A DNA stretch of 64,000 nucleotides from CAMAVH01 sp036500145. Its GTDB lineage: Bacteria; Pseudomonadota; Alphaproteobacteria; SMXQ01. The stretch spans positions 60,073 to 124,072 of the forward strand of contig DASYCO010000048.1 in the NCBI GenBank assembly GCA_036500145.1, given 5' to 3'. The position numbers were made by a program, and so were the translations under genes. Shown here one piece after another: positions 25,666 through 35,738 of the stretch; position 1 is the stretch's first letter; every line of letters starts with the position of its first letter. Under the pieces are notes generated by a model. The model was not told where the DNA came from. It saw nothing but the letters and a program-made list of their open reading frames with translations, and did no database searches.

Positions 25666-25779
25666 CACACGCTCTCCTCTGTTATGCGTTCCCTAGGTTC
25701 ATCCTAAGAAGATGCAGCCCGCCCATGGGGGAAACCGGCGCCGCAACTTCCGCTCTCTTCGTCTCGTAGCCCGTCTTCG

Positions 25780-27006
<1,227 letters not shown>

Positions 27007-27016
27007 GACCGTCTCT

Positions 27017-28741
27017 CTATTTCTCCCGCAGTCCGACGCGAAGGCCGAACATGCGAGCGACGATTGCCAACCCTGTGGTCAGCAAGATGATGAGGAAGAC
27101 CGTGATGGACGCCTCTTCCTGATTGCCGGCGGCGATCTGGTCGAGCGCCAGCACCGACAGCGGACGCGTCTCCGACGTGGAGAGGAAGATCAAGGTCGAG
27201 GCGTTGCGCGCCGCGAACAGGAACTTCAGCACCGCCGTCAGGATCAGCGTCTGCGCCATCAGAGGCACGACGATCTTGAGGTAGGTCCGCACGAAGCCGG
27301 CGCCCGACATGCGCGACGCCTCCTCGAGCTGGTTGCCGAGCTGGATGAAGCTTGCCTTGAGGATCTGCGTCGAGAGAGTGACGCTGCCGATGATGGAGGC
27401 CACCACGAGCAGGCCGATCGATCCGTAGAACGGACGGAAGACCGGCGTGCCGAGGAACATCCACAGGAGGCCGAGGCCGAGCAGCACGCCGGGAATGGCC
27501 GCCGGCAGCCAGCAGATCGCGTCCAAGGTGCCGCGGCCCGGCAGCTTGGTGCGCACCAGGATGTAGGCGATCAGCGAGAAGATGATCGTGCCGATGACCG
27601 CCGCGCTGCCGGCGACGATCAGCGTGTTCTCCAGCGCGGAGATCAAGCCGTCGTTGGTCAGGGCGTTGCGCCAGTATTCCAGCGTCCACACCGTCGGCAG
27701 GTGGAAGAAGCCGAAGCGCACCATGAAGGCGCCGCCCATGACGCTGAGGATCGGCACGACGACCGACATGCTCATGATCAGGACGATGCCGCCGGCGAAG
27801 ACCCAGCGCCAGAAGCCGACGTCGATCGGCTTGGGCTTCATCTGGCTGTTGACCGTGGTGAACTGCCGCCGGTTGATGAGCCAGCGCTGCAACGGGATGA
27901 GGATGGCCAGGAAGACCAGCACGAAGGCGCCGAGGGACGCCGCCTGGTTGATCATCGGCGGCTCCATGCGCGACAGGTCGACGATCTTGGTCGACAGCAC
28001 GAAGAAGCCCCAGGGCGCGCCCAGCAGGTATTCCACCTCGAAGGATTCGAAGAGGCGCACCAGGCTCAGCATCATGACGACGATGAGGGCCGGCGTCATG
28101 AGCGGCAGGGTCACGCCCATCATGGTGCGGAAGGTGCCGGCGCCGGACATGCGCGAGGCCTCTTCCATGGAGGAATCCATGCGGCGGAACACCGGCGTCA
28201 GCAGCATGACCTTGGTGTCGATGCCGCTGATGACATGCACCCAGATGATGCCCCAGAAGGAATAGATGTTGAACGGCGCGGTCCCGAAGGCGTCCTTGAA
28301 CAGCATGTTCACCAGGCCGGTGTCGGGGTCGAGCAGCAGCATCCAGCCGAACACCGTCGCCACGGTCGGGTACATGAACGAGACCCAGAACAGGAACTCG
28401 AACCCTCGCGAGAAGGGGATGTTCGTGCGCGCCAGGATCCACGCGATCATCACCCCGAGCGGGAAGGTGATCGCCTGGCGGACGACCGCCACCTTGAGGG
28501 TGTTCCACACCGCCTGCCAGACTCCAGGCTCGGCAAAGGCGTTCCGCCAGGCCTGGATGCCGTAGCGCGGCGCCTCGACGATGCTCGCCTCGTTGAAGCT
28601 GTTGATCAGGATCAGGATCAGCGGATAGACGACGAGGAACGCCATGACGCCGATCAGCAGGATCATGAAGATCTTGCTGTACGGCAGCGCCGGCAGGCGC
28701 GGCCATGCGTAGCCGGGACGTCCCATTGGCACTTCGGTCAT
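27017..28741 (-). CDS. Fused two-domain ABC transporter permease (iron(III)/FbpB type)
   Basis: The 574-residue membrane protein has about 12 transmembrane helices in two homologous halves. Each half carries the ATPase-docking EAA loop: MEEASRMSGAGTFRTMMGVT in the first, LEEASRMSGAGFVRTYLKIV in the second. Such fused permeases form the whole membrane channel of FbpB/ThiP-like transporters, despite the name often importing organic ligands. It is part of an operon with the ATPase downstream and, upstream, a flavin reductase and five binding-protein paralogues. The start is uncertain: an ATG at 28726 is an alternative. Confidence 0.93.
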   Translation of the reverse strand: MTEVPMGRPGYAWPRLPALPYSKIFMILLIGVMAFLVVYPLILILINSFNEASIVEAPRYGIQAWRNAFAEPGVWQAVWNTLKVAVVRQAITFPLGVMIAWILARTNIPFSRGFEFLFWVSFMYPTVATVFGWMLLLDPDTGLVNMLFKDAFGTAPFNIYSFWGIIWVHVISGIDTKVMLLTPVFRRMDSSMEEASRMSGAGTFRTMMGVTLPLMTPALIVVMMLSLVRLFESFEVEYLLGAPWGFFVLSTKIVDLSRMEPPMINQAASLGAFVLVFLAILIPLQRWLINRRQFTTVNSQMKPKPIDVGFWRWVFAGGIVLIMSMSVVVPILSVMGGAFMVRFGFFHLPTVWTLEYWRNALTNDGLISALENTLIVAGSAAVIGTIIFSLIAYILVRTKLPGRGTLDAICWLPAAIPGVLLGLGLLWMFLGTPVFRPFYGSIGLLVVASIIGSVTLSTQILKASFIQLGNQLEEASRMSGAGFVRTYLKIVVPLMAQTLILTAVLKFLFAARNASTLIFLSTSETRPLSVLALDQIAAGNQEEASITVFLIILLTTGLAIVARMFGLRVGLREK

Positions 28742-28826
28742 CGACCTGCCTCCAGACGGCGAACGGGGCCCGAGGACGCTCGGACGCTGGACATCTTCAT
28801 CGGTTGGGTGCGGACGGTTGTCATCA

Positions 28827-29495
28827 TTACTGCTTGGCTGGCGCCTTCATGGCGGCAAGCCGGCTCAGCAGCGGCGTGCTGAAGTCGGCCTCCCAGGTGC
28901 GGCCCATGCCGGCGGCGTGGTTGCGCGCCGTCTTGTTGCTGCCGTGGGCGGCGCCGGATTCCTTGCCGAGCCAGAGCAGCGGGTCGGCGCCCTGGAGATA
29001 GATGCCGTTGCGGAAATGCTGCTTTTTCACGTGGCAGATCTGCACTTCGCCGACGACCAGGAAGAAGCGCTCGTCGAACGGGATCATCCGGCCGACCTTC
29101 ATCTCGACGTTGGCCAGGGCCTCGCCGATGAGCGGCACCTTGCCGACGGAGGGCTTGACCGCCGTCAGGCCGCAGGCGGCCCACTTGTCTTCCTTGTGGC
29201 CCGAGACCGAGCCGGCATAGATCACCGCGTCGAACATGCTTTCGGACGGCGCCGCGATGACGAATTCGCCGGTCTCGTTCATCAGGTCGTAGGTCTTGGT
29301 CTTCTTGTCGACCGCGACGACGAAGGAGGACGGCTCGAAGCCCATGGGCGTGAACCACATGGACAGCATCATGTTCAGCCGCCCGTCGTTGCCGCGGGTG
29401 ACGACGAGCGCCGGCACCTTCAGCGAAAACGGCTTGTTGCCGCTCGCGATCGTCTCGAATTCGTCGGCGTTCTTCCACTCGTCATTCGTCGCCAT
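28827..29495 (-). CDS. Flavin reductase-like FMN-binding split-barrel protein
   Basis: The 222-residue protein resembles flavin-reductase-like (HpaC/split-barrel) proteins: PALVVTRGNDGRLNMMLSMW, FEPSSFVVAVDKKTKTYDLM, GEFVIAAPSESMFDAVIYAG and a late Gly/His-rich tail. Such proteins bind FMN and either supply reduced flavin to a partner monooxygenase or act on small substrates. No partner monooxygenase is adjacent. It sits between the binding-protein array and the permease, so it is likely co-expressed with substrate uptake and may do the first redox step. AGGAGA precedes the ATG. Confidence 0.85.
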   Translation of the reverse strand: MATNDEWKNADEFETIASGNKPFSLKVPALVVTRGNDGRLNMMLSMWFTPMGFEPSSFVVAVDKKTKTYDLMNETGEFVIAAPSESMFDAVIYAGSVSGHKEDKWAACGLTAVKPSVGKVPLIGEALANVEMKVGRMIPFDERFFLVVGEVQICHVKKQHFRNGIYLQGADPLLWLGKESGAAHGSNKTARNHAAGMGRTWEADFSTPLLSRLAAMKAPAKQ

Positions 29496-29524
29496 AAAAG
29501 TCTCTCCTGGTCGTGCCTAAAGCG

Positions 29525-30646
29525 TTACTGGACTGATTTGTTCGCCGTGACTTCTTTGGTCACGGCGTCGACCGGCGTCATGTCCGCCCAGTCGGGGCTG
29601 TTCTGATCGAAGTAGGTCTTGCCGGGGATCAGCCGGTTCTGCGGGTCGACGTCGTCCTTCGGAATGTCGACGCGGCCCGAATTGAAGTGGATGCCGCTGT
29701 CCGTCATCTTCTGCACGGCGATCTGGCCCTCGCGCGACAGCAGCCAGTTGAGGAACACCTTTGCCGCGTTGGGGTTCGCCGGCTTGTTGATCAGCGAGAT
29801 CGTGCCGCTGCCCGCCAGGTAGGCCCCGCCCTCGTCGAAGACCGCCGTGTCAAGCACCTGCAGCGGCAGGCCTTGCTGCTTCGCCTTCTCGACGGCGAGG
29901 CAGCCGATGCAGAGCGCGAACTTGCCAGCCGCCAGCCAGTCGGTCATCTGGCGGCTATTGCGCGCGATGGTCACGTCCATGTCCTGGTACAGCGCCCGTA
30001 TGTAGTCGGGGCCGAGATCTGGGTGGTAGTACATGAACTGCAGCGTCCCGGCGATGAAGCGCTGGGTCGGGTCCATCGACACGATCTTGCCCTTCCACTT
30101 CGGGTTGAGGAAATCCCGATAGGCGTGGACCTCGCCGTCCGCGACCAGCGTCATGTTGTAGGCGAGCTGGTTGGTGCCGGGGCTGGCGAGGAAAGCCAGG
30201 TTGTACTTCTGCTCCGGGTCCGTGTAGCGGATCGCGCCGCCGACCCATTTCGTCCCGTCGGTCACTTCCGGCAGGACAAGCTGGGGCGGGATCGGGTCGA
30301 GGGCGCCGGCCGGCTGCAGGGTGCTGGTGGCCGTGTAGGGCCCGCCGACGTAGAAATCGACGAGATACTTGTCGGCGCGGCGCTCCGTCAGGATGCGCGA
30401 GCCGATGACGGCGCCCTCGCCCGTGACGACAGTCGGCTTGATGTCCGGATAGGCCTTGGAGAAGTCCTTCAGGACTCCGTCGTAGCGGCGCATGTAGAGG
30501 ACGACCTTGCCCTCCTTCTTCGCCGCCGCGACCGTCTTGTCCCAGTCCGCCTTCCAAGGCTCCTGCGCGTCGACAGGCTGGGCGAACGCGAACGCAAACG
30601 CACCGAGACAGGCGAACGGCAGGACTCTCCTCAGAAGCACGGACAT
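29525..30646 (-). CDS. ABC transporter substrate-binding protein, array copy 1 (iron/putrescine type)
   Basis: The 373-residue periplasmic protein has a signal peptide ending near AQPVDAQ. It begins its mature part with WKADWDKTVAAAKKEGKVVL, the hallmark shared by all five array members. Further shared blocks include GEG.V...RI.TERRADKYLVD, NSRQMTDWLAAGKFALCIGC and VDIPKDDVDPQNRLIPG. It is the most diverged of the five and the closest to the permease genes. GGGGAGG lies five bases before the ATG. It presumably delivers a ligand to the 27017-28741 permease. The conserved Cys pair near CIGC is found in all copies. Confidence 0.9.
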   Translation of the reverse strand: MSVLLRRVLPFACLGAFAFAFAQPVDAQEPWKADWDKTVAAAKKEGKVVLYMRRYDGVLKDFSKAYPDIKPTVVTGEGAVIGSRILTERRADKYLVDFYVGGPYTATSTLQPAGALDPIPPQLVLPEVTDGTKWVGGAIRYTDPEQKYNLAFLASPGTNQLAYNMTLVADGEVHAYRDFLNPKWKGKIVSMDPTQRFIAGTLQFMYYHPDLGPDYIRALYQDMDVTIARNSRQMTDWLAAGKFALCIGCLAVEKAKQQGLPLQVLDTAVFDEGGAYLAGSGTISLINKPANPNAAKVFLNWLLSREGQIAVQKMTDSGIHFNSGRVDIPKDDVDPQNRLIPGKTYFDQNSPDWADMTPVDAVTKEVTANKSVQ

Positions 30647-30676
30647 GACAACCTCCCCAGGTCGCTATGCGCTCGG

Positions 30677-30693
30677 TCCGGCTTTTCGCCGGA
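30677..30693 (-). promoter_or_regulatory. Leader hairpin upstream of array copy 1
   Basis: TCCGGC/GCCGGA with a 5-base loop lies about 30 bp before the start codon. The same hairpin, in a nearly identical surrounding 60-bp leader, precedes array copy 5, so it was duplicated with the gene. It may be an mRNA-stability or initiation element. Confidence 0.45.
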
Positions 30694-30782
30694 TCCGAAA
30701 CAGGCCGTTTTGCGGCATTTGGACATCCATTCTAGGCATCTACGGTTTTTCGCTCAGTCACAGCTTCTTGTGCGGAACCCGT

Positions 30783-31907
30783 TTACTGCATGGCCTTGTT
30801 GGCCATGATCTCCTTCGCCAGCGCGTCGATCGGCGCCGTGTCGGCCCAGTCGGGGCTGTTCTGGTCGAAGTAGGTGCGGCCCGGCACCAGGCGGTTGTCG
30901 GGGTCGACGTCGTCCTTCGGGATGTCGACGCGGCCGGAATTCAGGTGCTCGCCGGCGTCGCTGATCTTCTGCACGGAGATCTGGCCTTCGCGCGACAGGA
31001 ACCAGTTGATGAACACCTTCGCCGCGTTCGGGTTCGGCGCCTTGTTCAGCAGGCTGACGGTGCCGCTGGCCGCCTGGTAGGCGGCGCCTTCCTTGAAGAG
31101 CGTCGTGTCGATGTTGTCGACCGGCAGGCCCTGCTGGCGCGCCTTCTCGATGGAGAGGCAGCCGAAGCAGATCTCGAACTTGCCGTTGGCCAGCCAGTCG
31201 GTCATCTGCCGGTTGTTGCGCGCGTAGGTGATGTCCATCTCGCCGAACAGCTTGCGGAAGAAGTCCGGGCCGAGGTTCGGGTTGTAGTAGATGAACTGCG
31301 TCAAGGCGCCGAAGAAGCGCTGCGACGGGTCCATCGACACGATCTTGCCCTTGAACTTCGGATCGAGGAAGTCGTGGTAGGACGTGATCGTCTTCGCGTC
31401 GAGCAGCTTGGTGTTGTAGGACACCTGGTCGCTGCCAGGGCTCGCCAGGAAGGCGAAGTTGTACTTCCGCTCCGGATCGGTGTAGCGCAGCGTGCCGCCG
31501 ACCCAGGCCGAGGCGTCCAGCACTTCCGGCAGGACGAGCTTGTCGGAGATCGGATCGAGGGCCTTGGCGGGCTGCAGGATGCCGGCCACCGTGTAGGAGC
31601 CGCCGACGTAGAGGTCGACGAGATACTTGTCGGCGCGGCGCTCGGTCAGGATGCGCTGGCCAAGCACCGAGCCTTCGCCCGTCACGACGATCGGCTTGAT
31701 GTCCGGATAGGCCTTGGCGAAGTCCTTCAGGGCGAGGTCGTAGCGGCGCATGTAGAGGACGACCTTGCCCTCCTTCTTCGCGGCGGCCACCGTCTTGTCC
31801 CAGTCGGCCTTCCAGGCGTCGTCCGCGGCGGCGGCAGGCTGCGCGCAGGCGAGAGCGATCAGGCCAAAGCAAGCGAGCGGCAGCAATTTCCTCATAGTCA
31901 CGTTCAC
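30783..31907 (-). CDS. ABC transporter substrate-binding protein, array copy 2
   Basis: The 374-residue paralogue has a signal peptide (LLPLACFGLIALACAQPAAA) and mature start DAWKADWDKTVAAAKKEGK. It shares FGEMDITYARNNRQMTDWLANGKFEICFGCLSIEKARQQGLPV and VDIPKDDVDPDNRLVPGRTY-type segments with copies 3-5 (quoted here as adjoining pieces of one conserved region). The GTG at 31907 is chosen because GGAGG lies five bases upstream and copy 3 uses the same arrangement; an ATG at 31895 is the alternative. Sequence differences among copies cluster away from the shared motifs, so different ligands are possible. Confidence 0.9.
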   Translation of the reverse strand: MNVTMRKLLPLACFGLIALACAQPAAAADDAWKADWDKTVAAAKKEGKVVLYMRRYDLALKDFAKAYPDIKPIVVTGEGSVLGQRILTERRADKYLVDLYVGGSYTVAGILQPAKALDPISDKLVLPEVLDASAWVGGTLRYTDPERKYNFAFLASPGSDQVSYNTKLLDAKTITSYHDFLDPKFKGKIVSMDPSQRFFGALTQFIYYNPNLGPDFFRKLFGEMDITYARNNRQMTDWLANGKFEICFGCLSIEKARQQGLPVDNIDTTLFKEGAAYQAASGTVSLLNKAPNPNAAKVFINWFLSREGQISVQKISDAGEHLNSGRVDIPKDDVDPDNRLVPGRTYFDQNSPDWADTAPIDALAKEIMANKAMQ

Positions 31908-31932
31908 AGTACCCTCCCTGGGCGTTCGTTTC

Positions 31933-31956
31933 CGGCATGCCAAAGACGGCATGCCG
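31933..31956 (-). promoter_or_regulatory. Intercistronic 9-bp stem-loop between array copies 3 and 2
   Basis: CGGCATGCC and GGCATGCCG pair perfectly across a 6-base loop, between the stop codon of copy 3 and the start of copy 2. No U-tract follows on the transcribed strand, so it is more likely an mRNA-stability or processing element than a terminator. Confidence 0.5.
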
Positions 31957-32009
31957 AGGTTTCAACAATATGCAGACGCAGCGGCGCCCGGCCTCGCGGC
32001 CGGAACCGG

Positions 32010-33134
32010 CTACTGCGCCGACTGGGTCGCCATGATCTCCTTGCCCAGCGCGATGACCGGATCGAGGTCGGCCCAATCCGGGTTGCTCTGGTCGAAGTAA
32101 TGCCGCCCCGGCACCAGCCGGTTGTCGGGGTCGACGTCGTCTTTCGGAATGTCCACGCGGCCGGAGTTCATGTGCTCGCCAGCGTCGCTGACCTTCTGCA
32201 CCGCAGTCTGGCCTTCGCGCGACAGCAGCCAGTTGACGAACAGCTTGGCCGCGTTCGGGTTCGGCGCCTGCTTGATCAGGCTGATCGAGCCGCTGCCCGC
32301 CTGGAAGCTGGCGCCTTCCTTGAAGTAGGTCGTGTCGAACACGCCGACCGGCAGCCCCTGCTGGCGCGCCTTCTCGACGTAGAGGCAGCCCATGCAGATG
32401 GCGAACTTGCCGGAGGCCAGCCAGTCGGTCATCTGCCGGTTGTTGCGCGCGTAGACGATGCCGGCGTCGCCGAACAGCTTGCGGAAGAAGGCCGGCCCCA
32501 TGTCAGGGTTGTAGTAGATGAACTGCGTCAGCGCGCCGAAGAAGCGCTGGGTCGGGTCGATGGAGACGATCTTGCCCTTCCACTTCGGGTCGAGCAGGTC
32601 CTTGTAGGAGGTGATCTCCTTGGTGCCCACGAGGTCGCTGTTGTAGGAGACCTGGCTGCTGCCCGGATTGGCGAGAAAGGCGATGTTGTACTTCCGCTCG
32701 CGGTCGCTGTAGCGCAGCAGGCCGTTGACCCAGGCCGATTCGTCCAGCACTTCAGGCAGCACGAGCTGCCGCGAGATGTCGTCGAGGGCGCCCGCCGGCT
32801 GCAGGATGGTCAGCACGGTCTGCGGGCCGCCGACGTAGAAGTCGACGAGGTACTTGTCGGCGCGGCGCTCGGCGAGGATGCGCGCGCCGACCTCGGAGCC
32901 TTCGCCGGTGACGATCACCGGCTTGATCTCGGGATATTTCTTCGTGAAGTCCTTCAGCACGGCGTCGTAGCGGCGCATGTAGAGGACGAGCTTGCCTTCC
33001 TTCTTCGCCGCGGCGACCGTCCTTTCCCAGTCCGCCTTCCAGGCGTCGTCGGCCGCAGCCGGCCGTGCGAACGCGCAGAGCGCCAGCAATCCCAGGCAAG
33101 CGAGCGGCAGCATGTACTTAGAGACGTTAGGCAC
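32010..33134 (-). CDS. ABC transporter substrate-binding protein, array copy 3
   Basis: The 374-residue paralogue has a signal peptide (YMLPLACLGLLALCAFARPAAA) and mature start DAWKADWERTVAAAKKEGK. Conserved blocks include PEIKPVIVTGEGSEVGARIL, NNRQMTDWLASGKFAICMGC and GSISLIKQAPNPNAAKLFVN. The GTG at 33134 follows GGAGG with a short spacer, mirroring copy 2. It shares the 'GSGSISLIKQAPNPNAAKL' segment with copy 5, while copies 2 and 4 have an LLNKAPNPNAAK version, which suggests two sub-pairs in the array. Confidence 0.9.
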   Translation of the reverse strand: MPNVSKYMLPLACLGLLALCAFARPAAADDAWKADWERTVAAAKKEGKLVLYMRRYDAVLKDFTKKYPEIKPVIVTGEGSEVGARILAERRADKYLVDFYVGGPQTVLTILQPAGALDDISRQLVLPEVLDESAWVNGLLRYSDRERKYNIAFLANPGSSQVSYNSDLVGTKEITSYKDLLDPKWKGKIVSIDPTQRFFGALTQFIYYNPDMGPAFFRKLFGDAGIVYARNNRQMTDWLASGKFAICMGCLYVEKARQQGLPVGVFDTTYFKEGASFQAGSGSISLIKQAPNPNAAKLFVNWLLSREGQTAVQKVSDAGEHMNSGRVDIPKDDVDPDNRLVPGRHYFDQSNPDWADLDPVIALGKEIMATQSAQ

Positions 33135-33209
33135 GGCACCCTCCCTGGGCTGGCTGCTTCGTAGCGTTTCTAGAACTCTCGACGGCATGTTGGTCTTCGG
33201 CGCGGCGCC

Positions 33210-34370
33210 CTACTGCATCGACTTGGTCGCCATGACTTCCTTGCTCAGCGCGACGACGGGGTCGATGTCGGCCCAGTCCGGATCGCTCTGGTCGAAATAG
33301 CGCTGGCCTTCGACGAGCCGGTTGCCCGGATCGACGTCGTCCTTCGGAATGTCGATGCGGGCCGAATTCACATGCGCGCCGTTGTCGCTGACCTTCTGCA
33401 CCGAGACCTGGCCCTCGCGCGACAGGAACCAGTTGATGAACAGCTTGGCCGCGTTCGGGTTCGGCGCCTTGTTCAGCAGGCTCATGGAGCCGCTGGCCGC
33501 CTGATAGCTGGCGCCCTCGCGGAACGACGAGGTGTCGAGGTTGGCGACCGGCAGCCCTTGCTGGCGCGCCTTCTCGATGGACAGGCAGCCGAAGCAGATC
33601 TCGAACTTCCCCGCCGCCAGCCAGTCGGTCATCTGCCGGCTGTTGCGCGCGTAGGTGACGTCCATGTCGCCGAACAGCTTGCGGAAGTAATCCGAGCCGA
33701 GGGCGGAGTTGTAGTAGATGAACTGCGTGAAGGCGCCGATGGAGCGCTGCGAAGGCTCGACCGAGACGATCTTGCCCTTCCACTTCGCGTCGAGGAGATC
33801 GTGATAGGACGCGATCTCCTTGGGATCGAGAAGCTTGCCGTTGTAGGAGATCTGGCCGCCGCCCGGGTTGGCGAGGAAGGCGAAGTTGTATTTCCGTTCC
33901 GGGTCCGTGTAGTGATGCCGGCCATCGACCCAGGCCGACGGATCCAGCACTTCCGGCAGCACGAGCTTGTCGGCGATCGGGTCGACGGCGTCGGCGGGCC
34001 GCAGCATGCCACTCACCGTGTAAGGGCCGCCGATGTAGATGTCGGCGAGATACTTGTCCGCGCGGCGCTCGGTCAGGATGCGCTGGCCGAGCACGGCGCC
34101 CTCGCCCGTCACGGCGAGCGGCTTGATCTCCGGATATTTCTTCGTGAAGTCCTTCAATACGCCGTCGTAGCCGCGCATGTAGAGGACGAGCTTGCCCTCC
34201 TTCTTGGCGGCGGCCACCGTCTTGTCCCAGTCCGCCTTCCAGGCATCGTCGGCCGTGGCCGGCTGTGAGAGCGCCAGCAGCGCCAGACAGGCGAGCGGCA
34301 CGACGCCCTTCAGGAAGGCCTTTACGGACCGGCGGCTCCCGGCCTTATGGCTGTGAAGCAACATGTTCAT
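33210..34370 (-). CDS. ABC transporter substrate-binding protein, array copy 4
   Basis: The 386-residue paralogue has a longer N-terminal region before its signal core (VVPLACLALLALSQPATA). Its mature start is DAWKADWDKTVAAAKKEGK. It carries NSRQMTDWLAAGKFEICFGC and VDIPKDDVDPGNRL-like motifs (here RIDIPKDDVDPGNRLVEG). The start codon is ambiguous (34373, 34370 or 34364). GAGG, which overlaps the stop codon region of copy 5, lies best for 34370, implying translational coupling: only 7 bp separate the two genes. It groups with copy 2 by its SLLNKAPNPNAAK segment. Confidence 0.9.
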   Translation of the reverse strand: MNMLLHSHKAGSRRSVKAFLKGVVPLACLALLALSQPATADDAWKADWDKTVAAAKKEGKLVLYMRGYDGVLKDFTKKYPEIKPLAVTGEGAVLGQRILTERRADKYLADIYIGGPYTVSGMLRPADAVDPIADKLVLPEVLDPSAWVDGRHHYTDPERKYNFAFLANPGGGQISYNGKLLDPKEIASYHDLLDAKWKGKIVSVEPSQRSIGAFTQFIYYNSALGSDYFRKLFGDMDVTYARNSRQMTDWLAAGKFEICFGCLSIEKARQQGLPVANLDTSSFREGASYQAASGSMSLLNKAPNPNAAKLFINWFLSREGQVSVQKVSDNGAHVNSARIDIPKDDVDPGNRLVEGQRYFDQSDPDWADIDPVVALSKEVMATKSMQ

Positions 34371-34377
34371 CATTGCC

Positions 34378-35511
34378 TCACTGCATCGACTTGGTGGCCA
34401 TGATCTGCCGAGACAGAGCATCCACCTTGTCGATGTCGGCCCATTCCGGGCTGTTCTGGTCGAAGTACTGCTCGCCTTCGACGAGCTGATTGTCCCGGTC
34501 GACGTCGTCCTTCGGGATGTCGATGCGGCCGGAATTCATGTGCTCGCCGTTGTCGGCGGTCTTCTGCACGACCATCTGCCCTTCGCGCGACAGCAGCCAG
34601 TTGATGAAGAGCTTCGCCGCATTCGGATTCGGCGCCTGCTTGATCAGGCTGATGGAGCCGCTGCCCGCCTGGAAGCTGGCGCCTTCCTTATAGACCGTCG
34701 TGTCGAGATTGCCGACGGGCAGGCCCTGCTGCTTGGCACGCTCGATGTAGAGGCAGCCCAGGCAGAGCGCGAACTTGCCGGCGGCCAGCCAGTCCGTCAT
34801 CTGGCGGACGTTGCGCGCGTAGGTGACATCCATCTCGCCGAACAGCTTGCGGAAGAAGTCCGGGCCAAGGTTCGGGTTGTAATAGATGAACTGGGTGATG
34901 CCGCCGATATGCCGGTCGGTGGGATCGATCGAGACGATCTTCCCCTTCCATTTCGGATCGAGGAAATCCTGATAGGAGGTGATCGTCTTCGGATCGACGA
35001 GCGTGCTGTTGTAGGAGATCTGGCTGCTGCCCGGGTTCGCCAGGAAGGCCAGGTTGTATTTGCGCTCGGGATCGCTGTAGCGGATCTCATGGTTGACCCA
35101 GCTCGACGTGTCCAGCACCTCCGGCAGCAGCAGCTTGTCGTCGATGCGGTCCACCGCCTCGGCCGGCAGCAGCGTCGAGGCGACCGTGTAGGGCCCGCCG
35201 ACGTAGAGATCGACGAGATATTTCTCCGCCCGGCGCTCGGTGACGATGCGCGTGCCGAGGACAGGGCCTTCGCCGGTGACGACGACCGGCTTGATCTCGG
35301 GATATTTCTTGGAAAATTCCTTCAGCACGGCGTCGTAGCGGCGCATGTAGAGGACGAGCTTGCCCTCCTTCTTCGCGGCCGCGAGCGTCTTGTCCCATTC
35401 GGCCTTCCAGGCGTCGTCCGCGGCGGCGGCCGGACGCGCGCCGGCGCAAAGCGCGAGCGCGATCAGGCCAAGACAGCCGAACGGAATCATCCTCTTCAGG
35501 ACTACAAACAT
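34378..35511 (-). CDS. ABC transporter substrate-binding protein, array copy 5 (first transcribed)
   Basis: The 377-residue paralogue has a signal peptide (IPFGCLGLIALALCAGARPAAA) and mature start DAWKAEWDKTLAAAKKEGK. It carries FGEMDVTYARNVRQMTDWLA, the GSISLIKQAPNPNAAKLFIN segment shared with copy 3, and RIDIPKDDVDRDNQLVEGEQ. It is the promoter-proximal member of the array. Its leader (about 60 bp with a hairpin) is almost the same as that of copy 1, indicating that copies 1 and 5 share an ancestral upstream region. GGGGAGG precedes the ATG. Confidence 0.9.
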   Translation of the reverse strand: MFVVLKRMIPFGCLGLIALALCAGARPAAAADDAWKAEWDKTLAAAKKEGKLVLYMRRYDAVLKEFSKKYPEIKPVVVTGEGPVLGTRIVTERRAEKYLVDLYVGGPYTVASTLLPAEAVDRIDDKLLLPEVLDTSSWVNHEIRYSDPERKYNLAFLANPGSSQISYNSTLVDPKTITSYQDFLDPKWKGKIVSIDPTDRHIGGITQFIYYNPNLGPDFFRKLFGEMDVTYARNVRQMTDWLAAGKFALCLGCLYIERAKQQGLPVGNLDTTVYKEGASFQAGSGSISLIKQAPNPNAAKLFINWLLSREGQMVVQKTADNGEHMNSGRIDIPKDDVDRDNQLVEGEQYFDQNSPEWADIDKVDALSRQIMATKSMQ

Positions 35512-35541
35512 GACAACCTCCCCAGGTTGCTATTCGTTCAT

Positions 35542-35559
35542 TCCGGCTTTTTCGCCGGA
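35542..35559 (-). promoter_or_regulatory. Leader hairpin upstream of array copy 5
   Basis: TCCGGC/GCCGGA with a 6-base T-rich loop lies about 30 bp before the start codon. It is the counterpart of the hairpin at 30677-30693. Confidence 0.45.
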
Positions 35560-35703
35560 TATGAGAGCAGGTTGCGTTCGGGCTTGGAACGCTGCGTCTT
35601 TCGTCACTTGGCGCGACGTAGCGGCATTAAAGCCTGGATAAGTCTGGCCGATTATCCGCTTTCTTAAAAATGCTATCTTTCTTCCAGTTTCGTAATGACG
35701 CGG

Positions 35704-35726
35704 GTGACTTTCGCAAAAGCACTATA
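35704..35726 (-). promoter_or_regulatory. Candidate promoter/operator of the binding-protein array
   Basis: On the - strand TATAGT (five of six matches to a -10 box) directly abuts an imperfect palindrome, GTGaCTTT-cgca-AAAG-CAC on the + strand. The spot is the AT-richer gap between the upstream LysR gene and the array. No good -35 box is present, as is common for activator-dependent promoters. Tentative. Confidence 0.27.
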
Positions 35727-35738
35727 AATGCCTATTCC

